A stretch of 64,000 nt of DNA from the NCBI RefSeq assembly GCF_028622875.1, contig NZ_CP117709.1:4839001-4903000 (forward strand), in the 5' to 3' direction. Below the pieces are notes generated by a model. It saw only the letters and a list, made by a program, of their open reading frames with translations, searched no databases and was not told the origin of the DNA. This stretch comes from Streptomyces sp. MMBL 11-1 (lineage in GTDB: Bacteria > Actinomycetota > Actinomycetes > Streptomycetales > Streptomycetaceae). Positions 28,178 through 36,552 of this stretch are shown here, one piece after another; positions within the stretch are counted from its first letter, which is position 1; every line of letters begins with the position of its first letter. A program made the position numbers and the translations under genes.

Positions 28178-29536
28178 GTGGGACGACTCTTCGGTACGGA
28201 CGGAGTACGCGGTGTCGCCAACGCCGATCTGACGGCCGAGCTCGCGCTCGGCCTCTCGGTCGCGGCGGCGCACGTACTCGCCGAGGCGGGCACCTTCGCG
28301 GGCCATCGCCCGACCGCCGTGGTCGGACGTGATCCGCGGGCCTCCGGAGAGTTCCTGGAGGCCGCCGTCGTGGCGGGCCTGGCCAGCGCCGGTGTGGACG
28401 TGCTGCGTGTCGGCGTCCTGCCGACGCCCGCCGTGGCGTATCTGACCGGCTCGCTCGGCGCGGACATCGGCGTGATGCTCTCCGCCAGTCACAACGCGAT
28501 GCCCGACAACGGCGTCAAGTTCTTCGCGCGCGGCGGCCACAAGCTGGCCGACGAGCTGGAGGACCGGATCGAGACGGTCTACGAGCAGCACCGCACCGGT
28601 GAGCCGTGGAGCCGCCCGACCGGCGCCGGCGTCGGCCGGGTCACCGACTACACGGAGGGCTTCGACCGGTACGTCGCCCACCTCATCGGCGTCCTGCCCA
28701 ACCGGCTCGACGGTCTCAAGGTCGTCCTGGACGAGGCGCACGGCGCCGCCGCCCGGGTCTCTCCCGAGGCGTTCGCGCGGGCCGGGGCCGAGGTCGTCAC
28801 CATCGGGGCGGACCCGGACGGCCTGAACATCAACGACGGCTGCGGCTCCACCCACCTGGAGCTGCTGCGCGCCGCCGTCGTCGAGCACGGGGCCGACCTC
28901 GGCATCGCGCACGACGGCGACGCCGACCGCTGCCTCGCCGTGGACGCGGCGGGCGAGGAGGTCGACGGCGACCAGATCCTCGCCGTGCTGGCCCTCGCGA
29001 TGCGGGACGCCGGCTCGCTGCGCAAGGACACCGTCGTCGGCACCGTGATGTCGAACCTCGGCTTCAAGCTGGCCATGGAGCGCGAGAACATCCGGCTCGT
29101 CCAGACTGCGGTCGGCGACCGGTACGTCCTGGAGTCGATGAAGGCCGAGGGCTTCGCGCTCGGCGGCGAGCAGTCCGGGCACGTCATCGTCCTGGACCAC
29201 GCCACGACCGGTGACGGCACGCTGACCGGCCTGATGCTGGCGGCCCGCGTCGCCGCCACCGGCCGGAGCCTCGCCGAGCTGGCCGGGGTCATGCAGCGCC
29301 TGCCGCAGGTCCTCATCAACGTCCCCGACGTCGACAAGACCCGGGTGAACACCTCGTCCGAGCTGGCCGCCGCGGTCGTCGAGGCGGAGCGCGAGCTGGG
29401 CGAGACCGGGCGCGTACTGCTGCGCCAGTCGGGCACGGAGCCGCTGGTGAGGGTCATGGTCGAGGCCGCCGACATCGAACAGGCGCGGGCCGTCGCCGGC
29501 CGGCTGGCCGACGTGGTGAAGTCCGCGCTGGGCTGA
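28178..29536 (+). CDS. glmM: Phosphoglucosamine mutase
   Basis: A 452-residue enzyme converting glucosamine-6-P to glucosamine-1-P for UDP-GlcNAc and the cell wall. It begins [12 protein letters not shown]; the phosphorylated catalytic serine is S104 in SASHN, the Mg-binding loop is DGDADR (246-251), and GEQSGH is the sugar-binding loop. GTG 28178 follows GGAGG closely. Partner enzyme glmS lies at 46385. Confidence 0.98.
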   Translation: MGRLFGTDGVRGVANADLTAELALGLSVAAAHVLAEAGTFAGHRPTAVVGRDPRASGEFLEAAVVAGLASAGVDVLRVGVLPTPAVAYLTGSLGADIGVMLSASHNAMPDNGVKFFARGGHKLADELEDRIETVYEQHRTGEPWSRPTGAGVGRVTDYTEGFDRYVAHLIGVLPNRLDGLKVVLDEAHGAAARVSPEAFARAGAEVVTIGADPDGLNINDGCGSTHLELLRAAVVEHGADLGIAHDGDADRCLAVDAAGEEVDGDQILAVLALAMRDAGSLRKDTVVGTVMSNLGFKLAMERENIRLVQTAVGDRYVLESMKAEGFALGGEQSGHVIVLDHATTGDGTLTGLMLAARVAATGRSLAELAGVMQRLPQVLINVPDVDKTRVNTSSELAAAVVEAERELGETGRVLLRQSGTEPLVRVMVEAADIEQARAVAGRLADVVKSALG

Positions 29537-29578
29537 GCCGCCGCTTCAAGGGCCCGGAGCACGGGTCACGCGCGTACA

Positions 29579-29608
29579 GAGGCCCCCGGTGCGTTCGCCG
29601 GGGGCCTC
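29579..29608 (+). terminator. Terminator after glmM
   Basis: GAGGCCCCCGG (29579-29589) pairs perfectly with CCGGGGGCCTC (29598-29608) around an 8-base loop. The following ~270 bases to the next gene show no further feature I can support. Confidence 0.75.
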
Positions 29609-29882
29609 CGCACGCGCCGGACCTTCCCCGGGCCCCGGTGCGTTCTCGCGGAAGAACCACGTTCAGCGGCCGCGGCCCGGCTCGGAGGACGGAGCAGGGC
29701 ACCCGCTGGTCTGTGCCCGCTGGTCTGTGCCCGCCGGGCGCCCTGAGCGCCGATGGCATCCTCCCGTGGTCGCCCCCGGCGTCCGCCGCGCGGGCGAGCG
29801 CCGCTCGACCCGGCGGCGGATGCCGAGCTCCCACTTCGCACGCGAAGATCGACGACGTCGGATCTCGTCGGGGAGGGCGCAT

Positions 29883-30608
29883 ATGACCACGCGGGCCAGA
29901 GCCACGGCAGCAGCGAAGGCAGCCGACACATCGGCCGACGCGCCTGCCGTCCGCGAACCCGTCGAGCCCGTTCCCCGCTGGGCGGTCCGGGTGGCCCATG
30001 CCATCCCGCTGTGTGTCCTGCCGTCCGGGTTGTGGCGTGTCGCGCTGGTGCTGGGTCTGGCCGGCCACGACGCGGACTACCACTGGGCGGTGTGGGAACG
30101 CCCGTACGTGATCGGGCTGTCCGTGGTCTCCGAAGGGCTCGCGCTGCTCGCCCTCGGGCTGGTGCGGCCGTGGGGCGAAGTCGTGCCGCGGTGGGCGCCG
30201 GGGCTGCGCGGCAGACAGATCCCGATCCCGGCGGTGGTCATTCCGGCCGCACTCGGGGCGACGCTGATCATGATGCTCTGCGCGTACGGCGTGCTGAACC
30301 AGATCTTCGGTTTCGTGGAGCCGATGAACGAGAACGGCGACGGTTTCCCCACCAGCGGTCCGGCCGCCTGGGCGCTGTGGGCGACATACGCCCCGCTCCT
30401 CGCCTGGGGCCCGCTCCTGGCGATCCTCACCGTCGCGTATTACCGGCGCCGCCGGGCGAGGGACGCACCGGCTGCCGCCGCTCGCCCCGAAGCGGTCAGA
30501 GCTTGCGCAGGGACAGCTTCTGGACCTTGTGGTCCGGACCCTTGCGGAGCACCAGCGTGGCCCGGCCACGCGTCGGAGCGACGTTCTCCAGCAGATTCGG
30601 CTTGTTGA
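29883..30608 (+). CDS. Small multi-span membrane protein of unknown function
   Basis: A 241-residue protein starting at ATG 29883. About four membrane helices are visible (near 42-60, 75-95, 115-138, 160-180) between a Thr/Ala-rich cytoplasmic start and a basic end (YYRRRRARD). The last ~37 codons overlap the 3' end of convergent coaA; that tail is Cys/Pro-rich and looks like antisense read-through, so the natural stop may be recent. Family not recognised. It sits between glmM and coaA. Confidence 0.7.
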   Translation: MTTRARATAAAKAADTSADAPAVREPVEPVPRWAVRVAHAIPLCVLPSGLWRVALVLGLAGHDADYHWAVWERPYVIGLSVVSEGLALLALGLVRPWGEVVPRWAPGLRGRQIPIPAVVIPAALGATLIMMLCAYGVLNQIFGFVEPMNENGDGFPTSGPAAWALWATYAPLLAWGPLLAILTVAYYRRRRARDAPAAAARPEAVRACAGTASGPCGPDPCGAPAWPGHASERRSPADSAC

Positions 30609-31491
30609 TGGTCCGCCACATGGTGCGCGCGTAGTCCAGCGCCTCTTCCTCGGAGACCTGGGTGTACTTGCGGAAGTACGAGGACGGGTCCTGGAACGCC
30701 GTGGCGCGCAGCTTGCGGAAGCGGTTCAGGTACCAGGTCTCGATGTCCTCGGCGCGCGCGTCCACGTACACGCTGAAGTCGAAGTAGTCGGCGAGCCCGA
30801 CCCTGGTGCGGCCGTCGCTGCCGGGCAGTGCGGGCTGGAGGACGTTGAGGCCCTCGACGATGAGGATGTCGGGGCGGCGCACGGTGAGCCGCTCGCCGGG
30901 GACGATGTCGTAGATCAGGTGCGAGTAGACGGGCGCGGTCACCTCGTCCTTGCCCGCCTTGATGTCGGCGACGAAGCGGGTCAGGGCGCGCCGGTCGTAG
31001 GACTCCGGAAACCCTTTGCGGGAGGTCAGCCCGCGCGCCTTCAGCTCCTTCATCGGCAGCAGGAACCCGTCCGTGGTCACCAGCTCGACGCTCGGGTGCT
31101 CGGGCCAGCGGGCCAGCAGCGCCTGGAGGATACGGGCGCTGGTGGACTTGCCGACGGCGACACTGCCCGCGACCCCTATGACGAACGGGGTGCCGCGCTG
31201 CGCCCCGTGCCCGTTCCCGGCGTCCCCGAGGAAGGTGTTCAGCGCACCGCGCAGCCCCGAGGTGGCCTGGACGTACAGGTTGAGCAGCCGGGAGAGGGGC
31301 AGATAGACGTCCCGCACCTCGTCCAGGTCGATGACGTCCCCGAGCCCCCGCAGCCGCTCCACCTCGTCGGCGGTCAGCGGCAACGGCGTCTTGTCCCGCA
31401 GCGCGCTCCACTCGTCGCGCGAGAGGTCGACGTAGGGGGTCGGCGCGTGCTCGGTGCGACGGTGGGGGCTCCGTGCGGGTGAGGTGATCAC
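30496..31491 (-). CDS. coaA: Type I pantothenate kinase
   Basis: A 331-residue CoaA that phosphorylates pantothenate, first step of CoA synthesis. P-loop [12 protein letters not shown] (about 112-123), then [25 protein letters not shown] and [11 protein letters not shown]. The open frame reaches 31647, but GTG 31491 gives the family length and has a GACAAT -10 box six bases upstream (31498-31503), so leaderless translation is likely. Converges on the membrane protein gene. Confidence 0.96.
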   Translation of the reverse strand: MITSPARSPHRRTEHAPTPYVDLSRDEWSALRDKTPLPLTADEVERLRGLGDVIDLDEVRDVYLPLSRLLNLYVQATSGLRGALNTFLGDAGNGHGAQRGTPFVIGVAGSVAVGKSTSARILQALLARWPEHPSVELVTTDGFLLPMKELKARGLTSRKGFPESYDRRALTRFVADIKAGKDEVTAPVYSHLIYDIVPGERLTVRRPDILIVEGLNVLQPALPGSDGRTRVGLADYFDFSVYVDARAEDIETWYLNRFRKLRATAFQDPSSYFRKYTQVSEEEALDYARTMWRTINKPNLLENVAPTRGRATLVLRKGPDHKVQKLSLRKL

Positions 31492-31497
31492 CTGTTC

Positions 31498-31503
31498 ATT
31501 GTC
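31498..31503 (-). promoter_or_regulatory. -10 box of coaA, leaderless type
   Basis: GACAAT on the minus strand, six bases before the GTG start. No -35 consensus is evident. Confidence 0.5.
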
Positions 31504-31759
31504 GCGGGACTTCGAACGGAGTGGGGGGTGGGCTCGGTCACGTGGGTGGCGACCCCACCGGAGGACGCAAGCCGTCCCGGCCAGCAACCGTCTACGCGGT
31601 GATGGACACCAGAAGCCGGTCGACCGTGAATCATCTTGCAGTGCCATACACCGAGCGGTACCGTGAAGACAAGCTGGTCGCCGCGGGCGACTGGAAGTGG
31701 AGCCAGGTGACCTGGGGCAGACCGGGAGCCTGGCTCGGCGTCTTTCTGAGCTCCCTCTC
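31504..31759. other. Intergenic region before the DUF3800-like gene
   Basis: About 255 bases with no certain feature. A plus-strand frame (GTG 31626 to 31817) encodes 63 residues with protein-like composition ([18 protein letters not shown]) but overlaps the next gene and has no ribosome binding site, so I do not call it. Confidence 0.4.
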
Positions 31760-32335
31760 TCAGCAGTCGGTGGGCACGTCGAAGTCGATCAGTGTCTCGC
31801 CCAGGAGATTCGTGTAGCAGCTGTCCCCCAGCCGCTGGGTGCGTACGGCTCCCGCGACGATGTCCGAGATCCACAGCAACGGTTCCTTGGCACCGGGAAT
31901 GTGTTCTGCTCGCATGACGGTGCCCCTGGGGAGCACGGTCTGCCGGACCGCGGCCATGGTGCGAATGTCCCGGGCGTTCAGTTCCTCCTGTCGCGCTTCC
32001 AGGCAGAGATGAGAGATGCCGAAGCCGTGAAGCTCCACGGCGAGCGCACTCAGACACTTGCTACGAGCTCTCTCCTGCTTGCGCTGGGGAACGGGTGCGC
32101 CGATCGAGACGACGTGGAGCCCTTTCTGGGCAGCCACGATCTGAGTGGCGTCCTTGCGCTCGGCGCGGTCCATCTCGGTCCAGTGCGGCTTCGCCGTGTG
32201 ACGCGGTCCCTTCAGACTCCGCATGGCCAGTCGGGCGTCGGCTTCGGAGCCGGGATCGAGAATCGTGCCAGCGATGATGTAGAAGCCGTCGGACTCGTGC
32301 TCGCGGAAGGACTCGTCCAGCCAGGCGGTCCTCAC
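31760..32335 (-). CDS. DUF3800-like protein (putative RNase H-fold nuclease)
   Basis: A 191-residue protein starting at GTG 32335. The layout fits DUF3800: a first acidic motif WLDES (5-9) followed by FYIIAGTIL, a central [14 protein letters not shown] in the second half, and [13 protein letters not shown] near the end. In this family the acidic residues are thought to form an RNase H-like metal site; activity is not proven. It lies 55 bases downstream of a winged-helix gene on the same strand, likely one operon. Codon use is less GC-biased than in neighbours, hinting at transfer. Assignment is by motif order, so moderate. Confidence 0.6.
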   Translation of the reverse strand: MRTAWLDESFREHESDGFYIIAGTILDPGSEADARLAMRSLKGPRHTAKPHWTEMDRAERKDATQIVAAQKGLHVVSIGAPVPQRKQERARSKCLSALAVELHGFGISHLCLEARQEELNARDIRTMAAVRQTVLPRGTVMRAEHIPGAKEPLLWISDIVAGAVRTQRLGDSCYTNLLGETLIDFDVPTDC

Positions 32336-32390
32336 CTCATCGTTGCCGGTGTGGGTACGCGGACGTTCCCCCCTGAAAGTGCCGATGAGG

Positions 32391-33263
32391 TTACCTCCCC
32401 CGCCGGGTGGTCGCAGCCGCAGATTCCTTGCGGCCGTTGCGCTCCGCCCTTTCGGTCGCGCTGGCGGCGAGGCCCGGGACGGCCTGCTTACGGGGCTTGC
32501 GGGGACGCATGATGGCAGCGCGCTGGTACTGGTAGGCCATGGTGAAGCCGCTGGGCGACAGCGGGGCTTTCCTGAACTCTTTTCGGCGCTCGACGAGACC
32601 GAGTTCAAGCAGTCCCTTCAAACCGCGCTCGTGGGTGTCGGCCGACCATCCGTACCACTGCGGAGCCATCTCGGCGGGGAACTTCGACCAATTCTTCTCG
32701 CGCAGAATCACCAGGAGCAACGCAAGGGACGGGAGGTCGACCCGCTCGTCGTAGCCCTTGGACCAGAAGGCGGAGGGGATCTGCAGATACAGGTCCGCCT
32801 CTGTCGTGCCCAGCGGCCGCTCGTAGGGGGAGTTGCTTCCGTCCTCGCGCAGCAGAGTGACCGTGATCATCGTGCCGGAACGGCTGCAGCTGATCAGGCT
32901 CCGCTGCTGGAGCCGACGCAGAGCCCGCCAGGCGCCCGTGCGGGCGGCCTGCTCGGTGGCGGTTCGGTCGATGTCCATCATTCGTGCCCACACGGCGCTG
33001 TCGTGCCTGGTCGTCCAGCCGGCGGTGCCGTTGCTGCATGCGGCCACGATGAGGAGATACGCCTTCAGCCCGCGCAGGTCCCGCCCGGTTACGAACCCGC
33101 TGAGCGGTCCGTGTCGGCTTGCAGCGGTTCTGGGGGCCTGGACGAACGCCTTGCGCAGGGGCACATTGGCGCGGATCGAGCGGCGGAGGATTTCCGTGCG
33201 GGTGTCACGGCCAGTCGCCTTCACCGCCTGTACATCCCGCTCGCTGAGCGAAGTCGTCTTCAT
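32391..33263 (-). CDS. Winged-helix-like protein of unknown function, partner of the DUF3800-like gene
   Basis: A 290-residue protein. Two helix-turn-helix-like regions are visible: about 85-130 (WTTRHDSAVWARMM to ALRRLQQRSLI) and about 195-235 (WYGWSADTHERGLKGLLELGLVERR), separated by a domain with DLYLQIPSAFW. The C-terminus is basic (RPRKPRKQ, RNGRK). This is the plan of a DNA-binding or replication-initiator-like protein, but I recognise no named family. The promoter directly upstream contains a 13-bp palindrome in its spacer and no leader. Confidence 0.75.
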   Translation of the reverse strand: MKTTSLSERDVQAVKATGRDTRTEILRRSIRANVPLRKAFVQAPRTAASRHGPLSGFVTGRDLRGLKAYLLIVAACSNGTAGWTTRHDSAVWARMMDIDRTATEQAARTGAWRALRRLQQRSLISCSRSGTMITVTLLREDGSNSPYERPLGTTEADLYLQIPSAFWSKGYDERVDLPSLALLLVILREKNWSKFPAEMAPQWYGWSADTHERGLKGLLELGLVERRKEFRKAPLSPSGFTMAYQYQRAAIMRPRKPRKQAVPGLAASATERAERNGRKESAAATTRRGR

Positions 33264-33270
33264 GCCGCCG

Positions 33271-33300
33271 AAGTTAGACGAACTGCCGTCGGCAGAACAA
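33271..33300 (-). promoter_or_regulatory. Leaderless promoter with operator in the spacer
   Basis: On the minus strand: TTGTTC (33300-33295), 18-base spacer, TAACTT (33276-33271), then seven bases to ATG 33263. The palindrome CTGCCG-T-CGGCAG (33283-33295) fills the spacer, where a bound repressor would block polymerase. Confidence 0.6.
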
Positions 33301-33642
33301 CCAGTTCAGCCCCTCGCCCCCCGTCCGTGTGAGCGGGTGCATGAGAGAGCCAAGTTGAGAGATCAAGGTGAAAGGACAACCTGTAACCACTGTGTGATTA
33401 CTGCTTAGGGTCGAGTACGTTCCAGCCTCCAGTTCTGTACGTGCGGCACCGGCGGCACCGGCGGCGCAGCGCTCATCCCTGACCACTTCGACTTGTTGCT
33501 CCGTTACCCACACCGAGGTACCGAGATCACCCCACCGGGCCAGGCGCCAGAGATTGCCCTCGGCGCGGACGGCCACGGGCCCGGTGTCCGCTCCCCTGTG
33601 CCGGACACCTGGCCCGCGCCCGGTTTCGTGCGAGCCGTACGG
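33301..33642. other. Gene-free stretch
   Basis: About 340 bases between the winged-helix gene and the end of the membrane protein gene. It is less GC-rich at 33340-33420. I see no gene or clear signal. Confidence 0.4.
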
Positions 33643-34641
33643 TCAGGGCTTCTGGCCCTTGGCGTCGACGACGGCCGCCCTGGTCCTCGCGATGTCGATC
33701 AGGACGTCGCCGCGCTGGTAGACCATGGGTTCGAGGGCGGCAGGGCCGGGGACCTCGTGTGTCCTGGTGACGACGTCGCGTTGTCCCGCGTAGCTGTAGT
33801 CCACCGGGTCGACGAGGATTTCGCGCCGAATGTCCTGCTGGTCGTACTTGCGGGTCACCGCGATGACCTGGCGGCCGGAGGCGTCCCGGATCAGGTGGTC
33901 GGTCACCTCGACGCCGTCGACCGTGGCCATCGCCCGGTAGATGCGGGCCAGCGCGTCGGGCGGGAGGGGGTACGACTCCAGCAGGACGGACAGGGCGCGG
34001 AAGCTGTGTTCGTCCTTGGCTTCGGGGGGTCCGTCGGGTCCGCTGCCGGTGGGGAAGACCTTCCGCAGTTCCGCGAGGAGGGCGCCGGGGTCCTCCGGGA
34101 GATTCGCGGCGATCTTGTAGGACTCACGCGCGGTCCGGTGGTCGGTGTCGGACGCGTCGTTCTCCGCGGCCTCGTCGTCGTACGGGATCCAGGAGTCGGG
34201 ATCCGCCTTCTCCACGGAGACCTTCATCCCGGAGTCCGACCCGTCCTTCCTGGTCGGCTGGGCCGGCTCTCCGCCGACCTGCCGGAGGTAGATCCACTGG
34301 TCGGGGCGCGGCTCCGGCGGGGCCGCCTGCCGCTCCAGGAAGTCGGCGGCCCGCCCCAGGGCGGCCTCCGGGCCGGACAGGTCGAGGTCGCCGGCCACGG
34401 TCGCCGGGGCCGACTGCCGGGGGGCCGACGTGTCCACCACCTGGGTGATGAACAGCGCCGCCGCGGTGATCGCCACCACCGCGCCGAGCGAGGCGATTCG
34501 CCAGTCGGCCCGCAGCCCGCGGGTACGGCGGTTCCTGCCCGCGATGGCGTCGGTCAGCCGCTCGCGGCCGGGGGCGAGCGCGGCGCGGTCGGGCACGGGG
34601 GCATCGGCGCGCAGCTCCCGCAGCCGGTTCATTTCGTCCAT
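33643..34641 (-). CDS. CU044_5270-like membrane protein linked to an ECF sigma factor
   Basis: A 332-residue protein: cytoplasmic N-terminus of about 48 residues (MDEMNRLRELRADAPVPD), one membrane helix (49-67) and a large extracytoplasmic domain. This topology, the MDE-xx-LRELRADxP start and the coupling to an ECF sigma gene match the actinobacterial CU044_5270 family, often found with such sigma factors and possibly acting as a sensor or anti-sigma-like partner. The start codon lies 13 bases inside the sigma gene, implying translational coupling. The longer frame upstream is a shadow of the sigma gene. Confidence 0.75.
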   Translation of the reverse strand: MDEMNRLRELRADAPVPDRAALAPGRERLTDAIAGRNRRTRGLRADWRIASLGAVVAITAAALFITQVVDTSAPRQSAPATVAGDLDLSGPEAALGRAADFLERQAAPPEPRPDQWIYLRQVGGEPAQPTRKDGSDSGMKVSVEKADPDSWIPYDDEAAENDASDTDHRTARESYKIAANLPEDPGALLAELRKVFPTGSGPDGPPEAKDEHSFRALSVLLESYPLPPDALARIYRAMATVDGVEVTDHLIRDASGRQVIAVTRKYDQQDIRREILVDPVDYSYAGQRDVVTRTHEVPGPAALEPMVYQRGDVLIDIARTRAAVVDAKGQKP

Positions 34642-35255
34642 GACGGGGTCAGCTCCTGTTCGGCCGAGGTGAACGCGGGGTCGGTGCTCAGGGACTCGCG
34701 GACCTTGCGGCGGGCCCGGTTCAGCCGGGATCGGACCGTGCCCAGCGGTATCCGCAGCGCGTCGGCCACCTCCTGGTAGCCGAGGTCCGCCCAGGCGACG
34801 AGCAGCAGGACGTGCCGGTCGCCGGGGGAGAGCGAGGCGAGCGCACCGGCGAGGGGGGCCTGGACGGCCAGCCGGTCGTCCGAGCGGTCGCTCCAGGACG
34901 CGGCCACCGGGTCGTGGCCCGTCCGGGCCAGTGCCTTCAGCGCGCGGACCTCGGTACGGCGGTGCTTGCCGATCAGGTTGGCGGCGATGCCGTACAGCCA
35001 GGGCCGGGCCAGCCGGTGCGCGGTGTCGTAGCGGTCCCGCGTGCGGAACGCGATGAGGAACGTCTCCGCCGTGATGTCGTCCGCCGCGCCCTCCCCGAGG
35101 CGGCGGGCGGCGTAGCGGTGGATGTCCGGGGCGTGCCGGTCGTACAGCCCGGCGAACAGTTCGGGTTCGTCGAGGGATTGCGTGATGACCTCGGCGTCGT
35201 CCTCGTTCTCGTGCTCGCGTTCGTTGTCGGGGCGGGCCGGAGGTGGTCCGGTCAC
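34629..35255 (-). CDS. ECF-type RNA polymerase sigma factor
   Basis: A 208-residue sigma-70-like factor. Region 2 is at about 32-100 (FAGLYDRHAPDIHRYAARRLG, DDITAETFLIAFRTRDRY, RPWLYGIAANLI) and region 4 at about 140-190 (LLLVAWADLGYQEVADALRIPLGTVRSRLNRARRKVRE). It starts at GTG. The coupled downstream membrane protein suggests control by an envelope signal. Confidence 0.92.
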   Translation of the reverse strand: MTGPPPARPDNEREHENEDDAEVITQSLDEPELFAGLYDRHAPDIHRYAARRLGEGAADDITAETFLIAFRTRDRYDTAHRLARPWLYGIAANLIGKHRRTEVRALKALARTGHDPVAASWSDRSDDRLAVQAPLAGALASLSPGDRHVLLLVAWADLGYQEVADALRIPLGTVRSRLNRARRKVRESLSTDPAFTSAEQELTPSWTK

Positions 35256-35379
35256 TGCGCCTCCCGGGGGGTGCGTCGGTCGGTGTGGCTGTCACCCCTG
35301 TTGCCCGCAGCGGCCGGAAAGGTTCACGGGCGGTGAAGTGTCACGTGAGACGTTTCACCGCCCGTCCGTTCCGCTCGCT

Positions 35380-35766
35380 CTAGGCGTCCTGCGGATACCA
35401 GCGCAGCTCGACCGTGTTGCCGTCCGGGTCGAGTACGTAGACCGAGGTGGCCGAGCCCCGGGCCCCGAAGCGGGGGACCGGGCCCTCCTTCACCGTGAAC
35501 ACCCCGGAGTCGATGACCTCCTGCCAGTCGAGCGGGTCGACGACGAGGCAGATGTGGTCCACGTTCGACTCGCCGCGCGGACGGTCGAGCAGGTCGATGA
35601 TGGTGGTCGGGCTGACCCGGACCGAGGGGAACGGCACCTTCCCCGCCCGCCACTCCTCGACCCGTACCGGCTCCAGGCCCAGCGGCCCGCAGTAGAACGC
35701 GATGGCCCGCTCGACGTCCCCGACGTTGAGGACGAGGTGGTCGAAGTCCTTGACGCGTACGGGCAT
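35380..35766 (-). CDS. VOC (glyoxalase-fold) family protein
   Basis: A 128-residue protein with paired beta-alpha-beta-beta-beta units: FDHLVLNVGDVERAIAFYCGPLG at the start, NVDHICLVVD in the middle and SVYVLDPDGNTVELR at the end. H at DH, H in DHICL and E in VELR are candidate metal ligands. Members include dioxygenases, glyoxalases and resistance proteins; the substrate is unknown. ATG 35766 lies two bases after the DUF397 gene stop, so they may be co-transcribed. Confidence 0.88.
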   Translation of the reverse strand: MPVRVKDFDHLVLNVGDVERAIAFYCGPLGLEPVRVEEWRAGKVPFPSVRVSPTTIIDLLDRPRGESNVDHICLVVDPLDWQEVIDSGVFTVKEGPVPRFGARGSATSVYVLDPDGNTVELRWYPQDA

Positions 35767-35768
35767 GT

Positions 35769-35957
35769 TCAGGCCTCCGACGCGTACGTGACGAAGTCCG
35801 CCCAGGCGGCCGGGGTGAAGCCGAGGTGCGGGCCGCCGGGGAGCTGCTTGGAGTCGCGCACGTGGATGGTGGCGGGGGCGGTGGCGATCTCGACGCACTG
35901 AGGGCCGTCGTTGGTGCTGTAGCTGCTCTTGAACCAAGTCAGCTCGGTGCTGTTCAT
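35769..35957 (-). CDS. DUF397 domain protein
   Basis: A 62-residue protein with the full DUF397 pattern: LTWFKSSYSTNDGPQCVEIA, then VRDSKQLPGG and F-x-P-xAWADFV. In Streptomyces DUF397 genes sit directly behind an XRE-type regulator with DUF5753 and can antagonise it (the Scr1/Scr2-like and BldB-associated pairs). Here the start overlaps the regulator stop (ATGA, 35957-35954), but the regulator is only a fragment. Confidence 0.9.
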   Translation of the reverse strand: MNSTELTWFKSSYSTNDGPQCVEIATAPATIHVRDSKQLPGGPHLGFTPAAWADFVTYASEA

Positions 35958-36183
35958 GTCTCTCCCAGCAGTTTTTCGATGAACTCCCGTGACAGCCGGG
36001 GCGTGAGGGCCTGTGACCGGAGCAGGTGGTACCGCATCTCCAGGATCTGCACCTCGCGCGGGTTGGTGATCAGCCCGCTGATGCGCTGGACCTCGTCGTG
36101 CCCGACCGTCTTTCTGTCCTTGAGCTTAAGGATCCGGTGTGAACCGCCGAGACCCGCGTGCTTCTCCGCCTGCGGAGGTGGCG
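35954..36183 (-). pseudogene. Remnant of an XRE/DUF5753 regulator (C-terminus only)
   Basis: The frame ending at TGA 35956-35954 reads ...GLGGSHRILKLKDRKTVGHDE, then VQRISGLITNPREVQILEMR, then LTPRLSREFIEKLLGET. The last part resembles the end of DUF5753 regulators that pair with DUF397. The frame is closed upstream by a stop near 36184, has no helix-turn-helix and no usable start codon. So the regulator is truncated while its small partner is intact. Confidence 0.65.
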
Positions 36184-36552
36184 CTCACCGGATCGTGACT
36201 GCCGCGACCCGGTGCACCGCGATCCGGTGGGCCGGGACGCGCTTGGCCGCGACGTGGTGGACCGCGTCGCGGTCGCCCGCGACGTAAAAGCTTTTGAGTA
36301 CGTGTCTTTGAGCACTGGAGAAATAACCCAACCCGACCCTGGCCGGGCCAGTTGCTACGCCAGGGCGCGCGGGCACGTGAGCGCGCGTACGCGCCGTCAC
36401 TCACATGGGTGAAGTGTGCCAACCGGGCTGGATTTATGACCTGTTGGCGGGCATATGCTCACGCTGACCACCATCCCAGACATGAGACGGCCCCCGGCCG
36501 GGACTGGCATCCCGACCGAAGGCCTGACCAACGAGGAAGAAGACGCTTCCCG
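36184..36552. other. Gene-free stretch after the broken regulator
   Basis: The first ~110 bases contain imperfect repeats of CGCGACC/CGGTG type; then a relatively AT-rich patch (36285-36330, AAAAGCTTTTGAG) that may hold a promoter for the next gene. No gene seen. Confidence 0.4.

Noticed and set aside
28029..28232. Small plus-strand frame in the T-rich tract before glmM
   Set aside because: Hydrophobic content comes from the T-rich DNA; no ribosome binding site and it overlaps the glmM start.
29589..29882. N-terminal extension of the membrane protein at 29883
   Set aside because: The upstream part covers the glmM terminator and has no conserved character; ATG 29883 is the better start.
31626..31817. 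Possible 63-residue gene
   Set aside because: Protein-like composition but no ribosome binding site, and it overlaps the end of the DUF3800-like gene on the other strand.
33493..34779. Plus-strand frame opposite the CU044_5270-like gene
   Set aside because: Composition rich in Val/Asp/Arg/Gly from antisense codons; the minus strand has clear domains.
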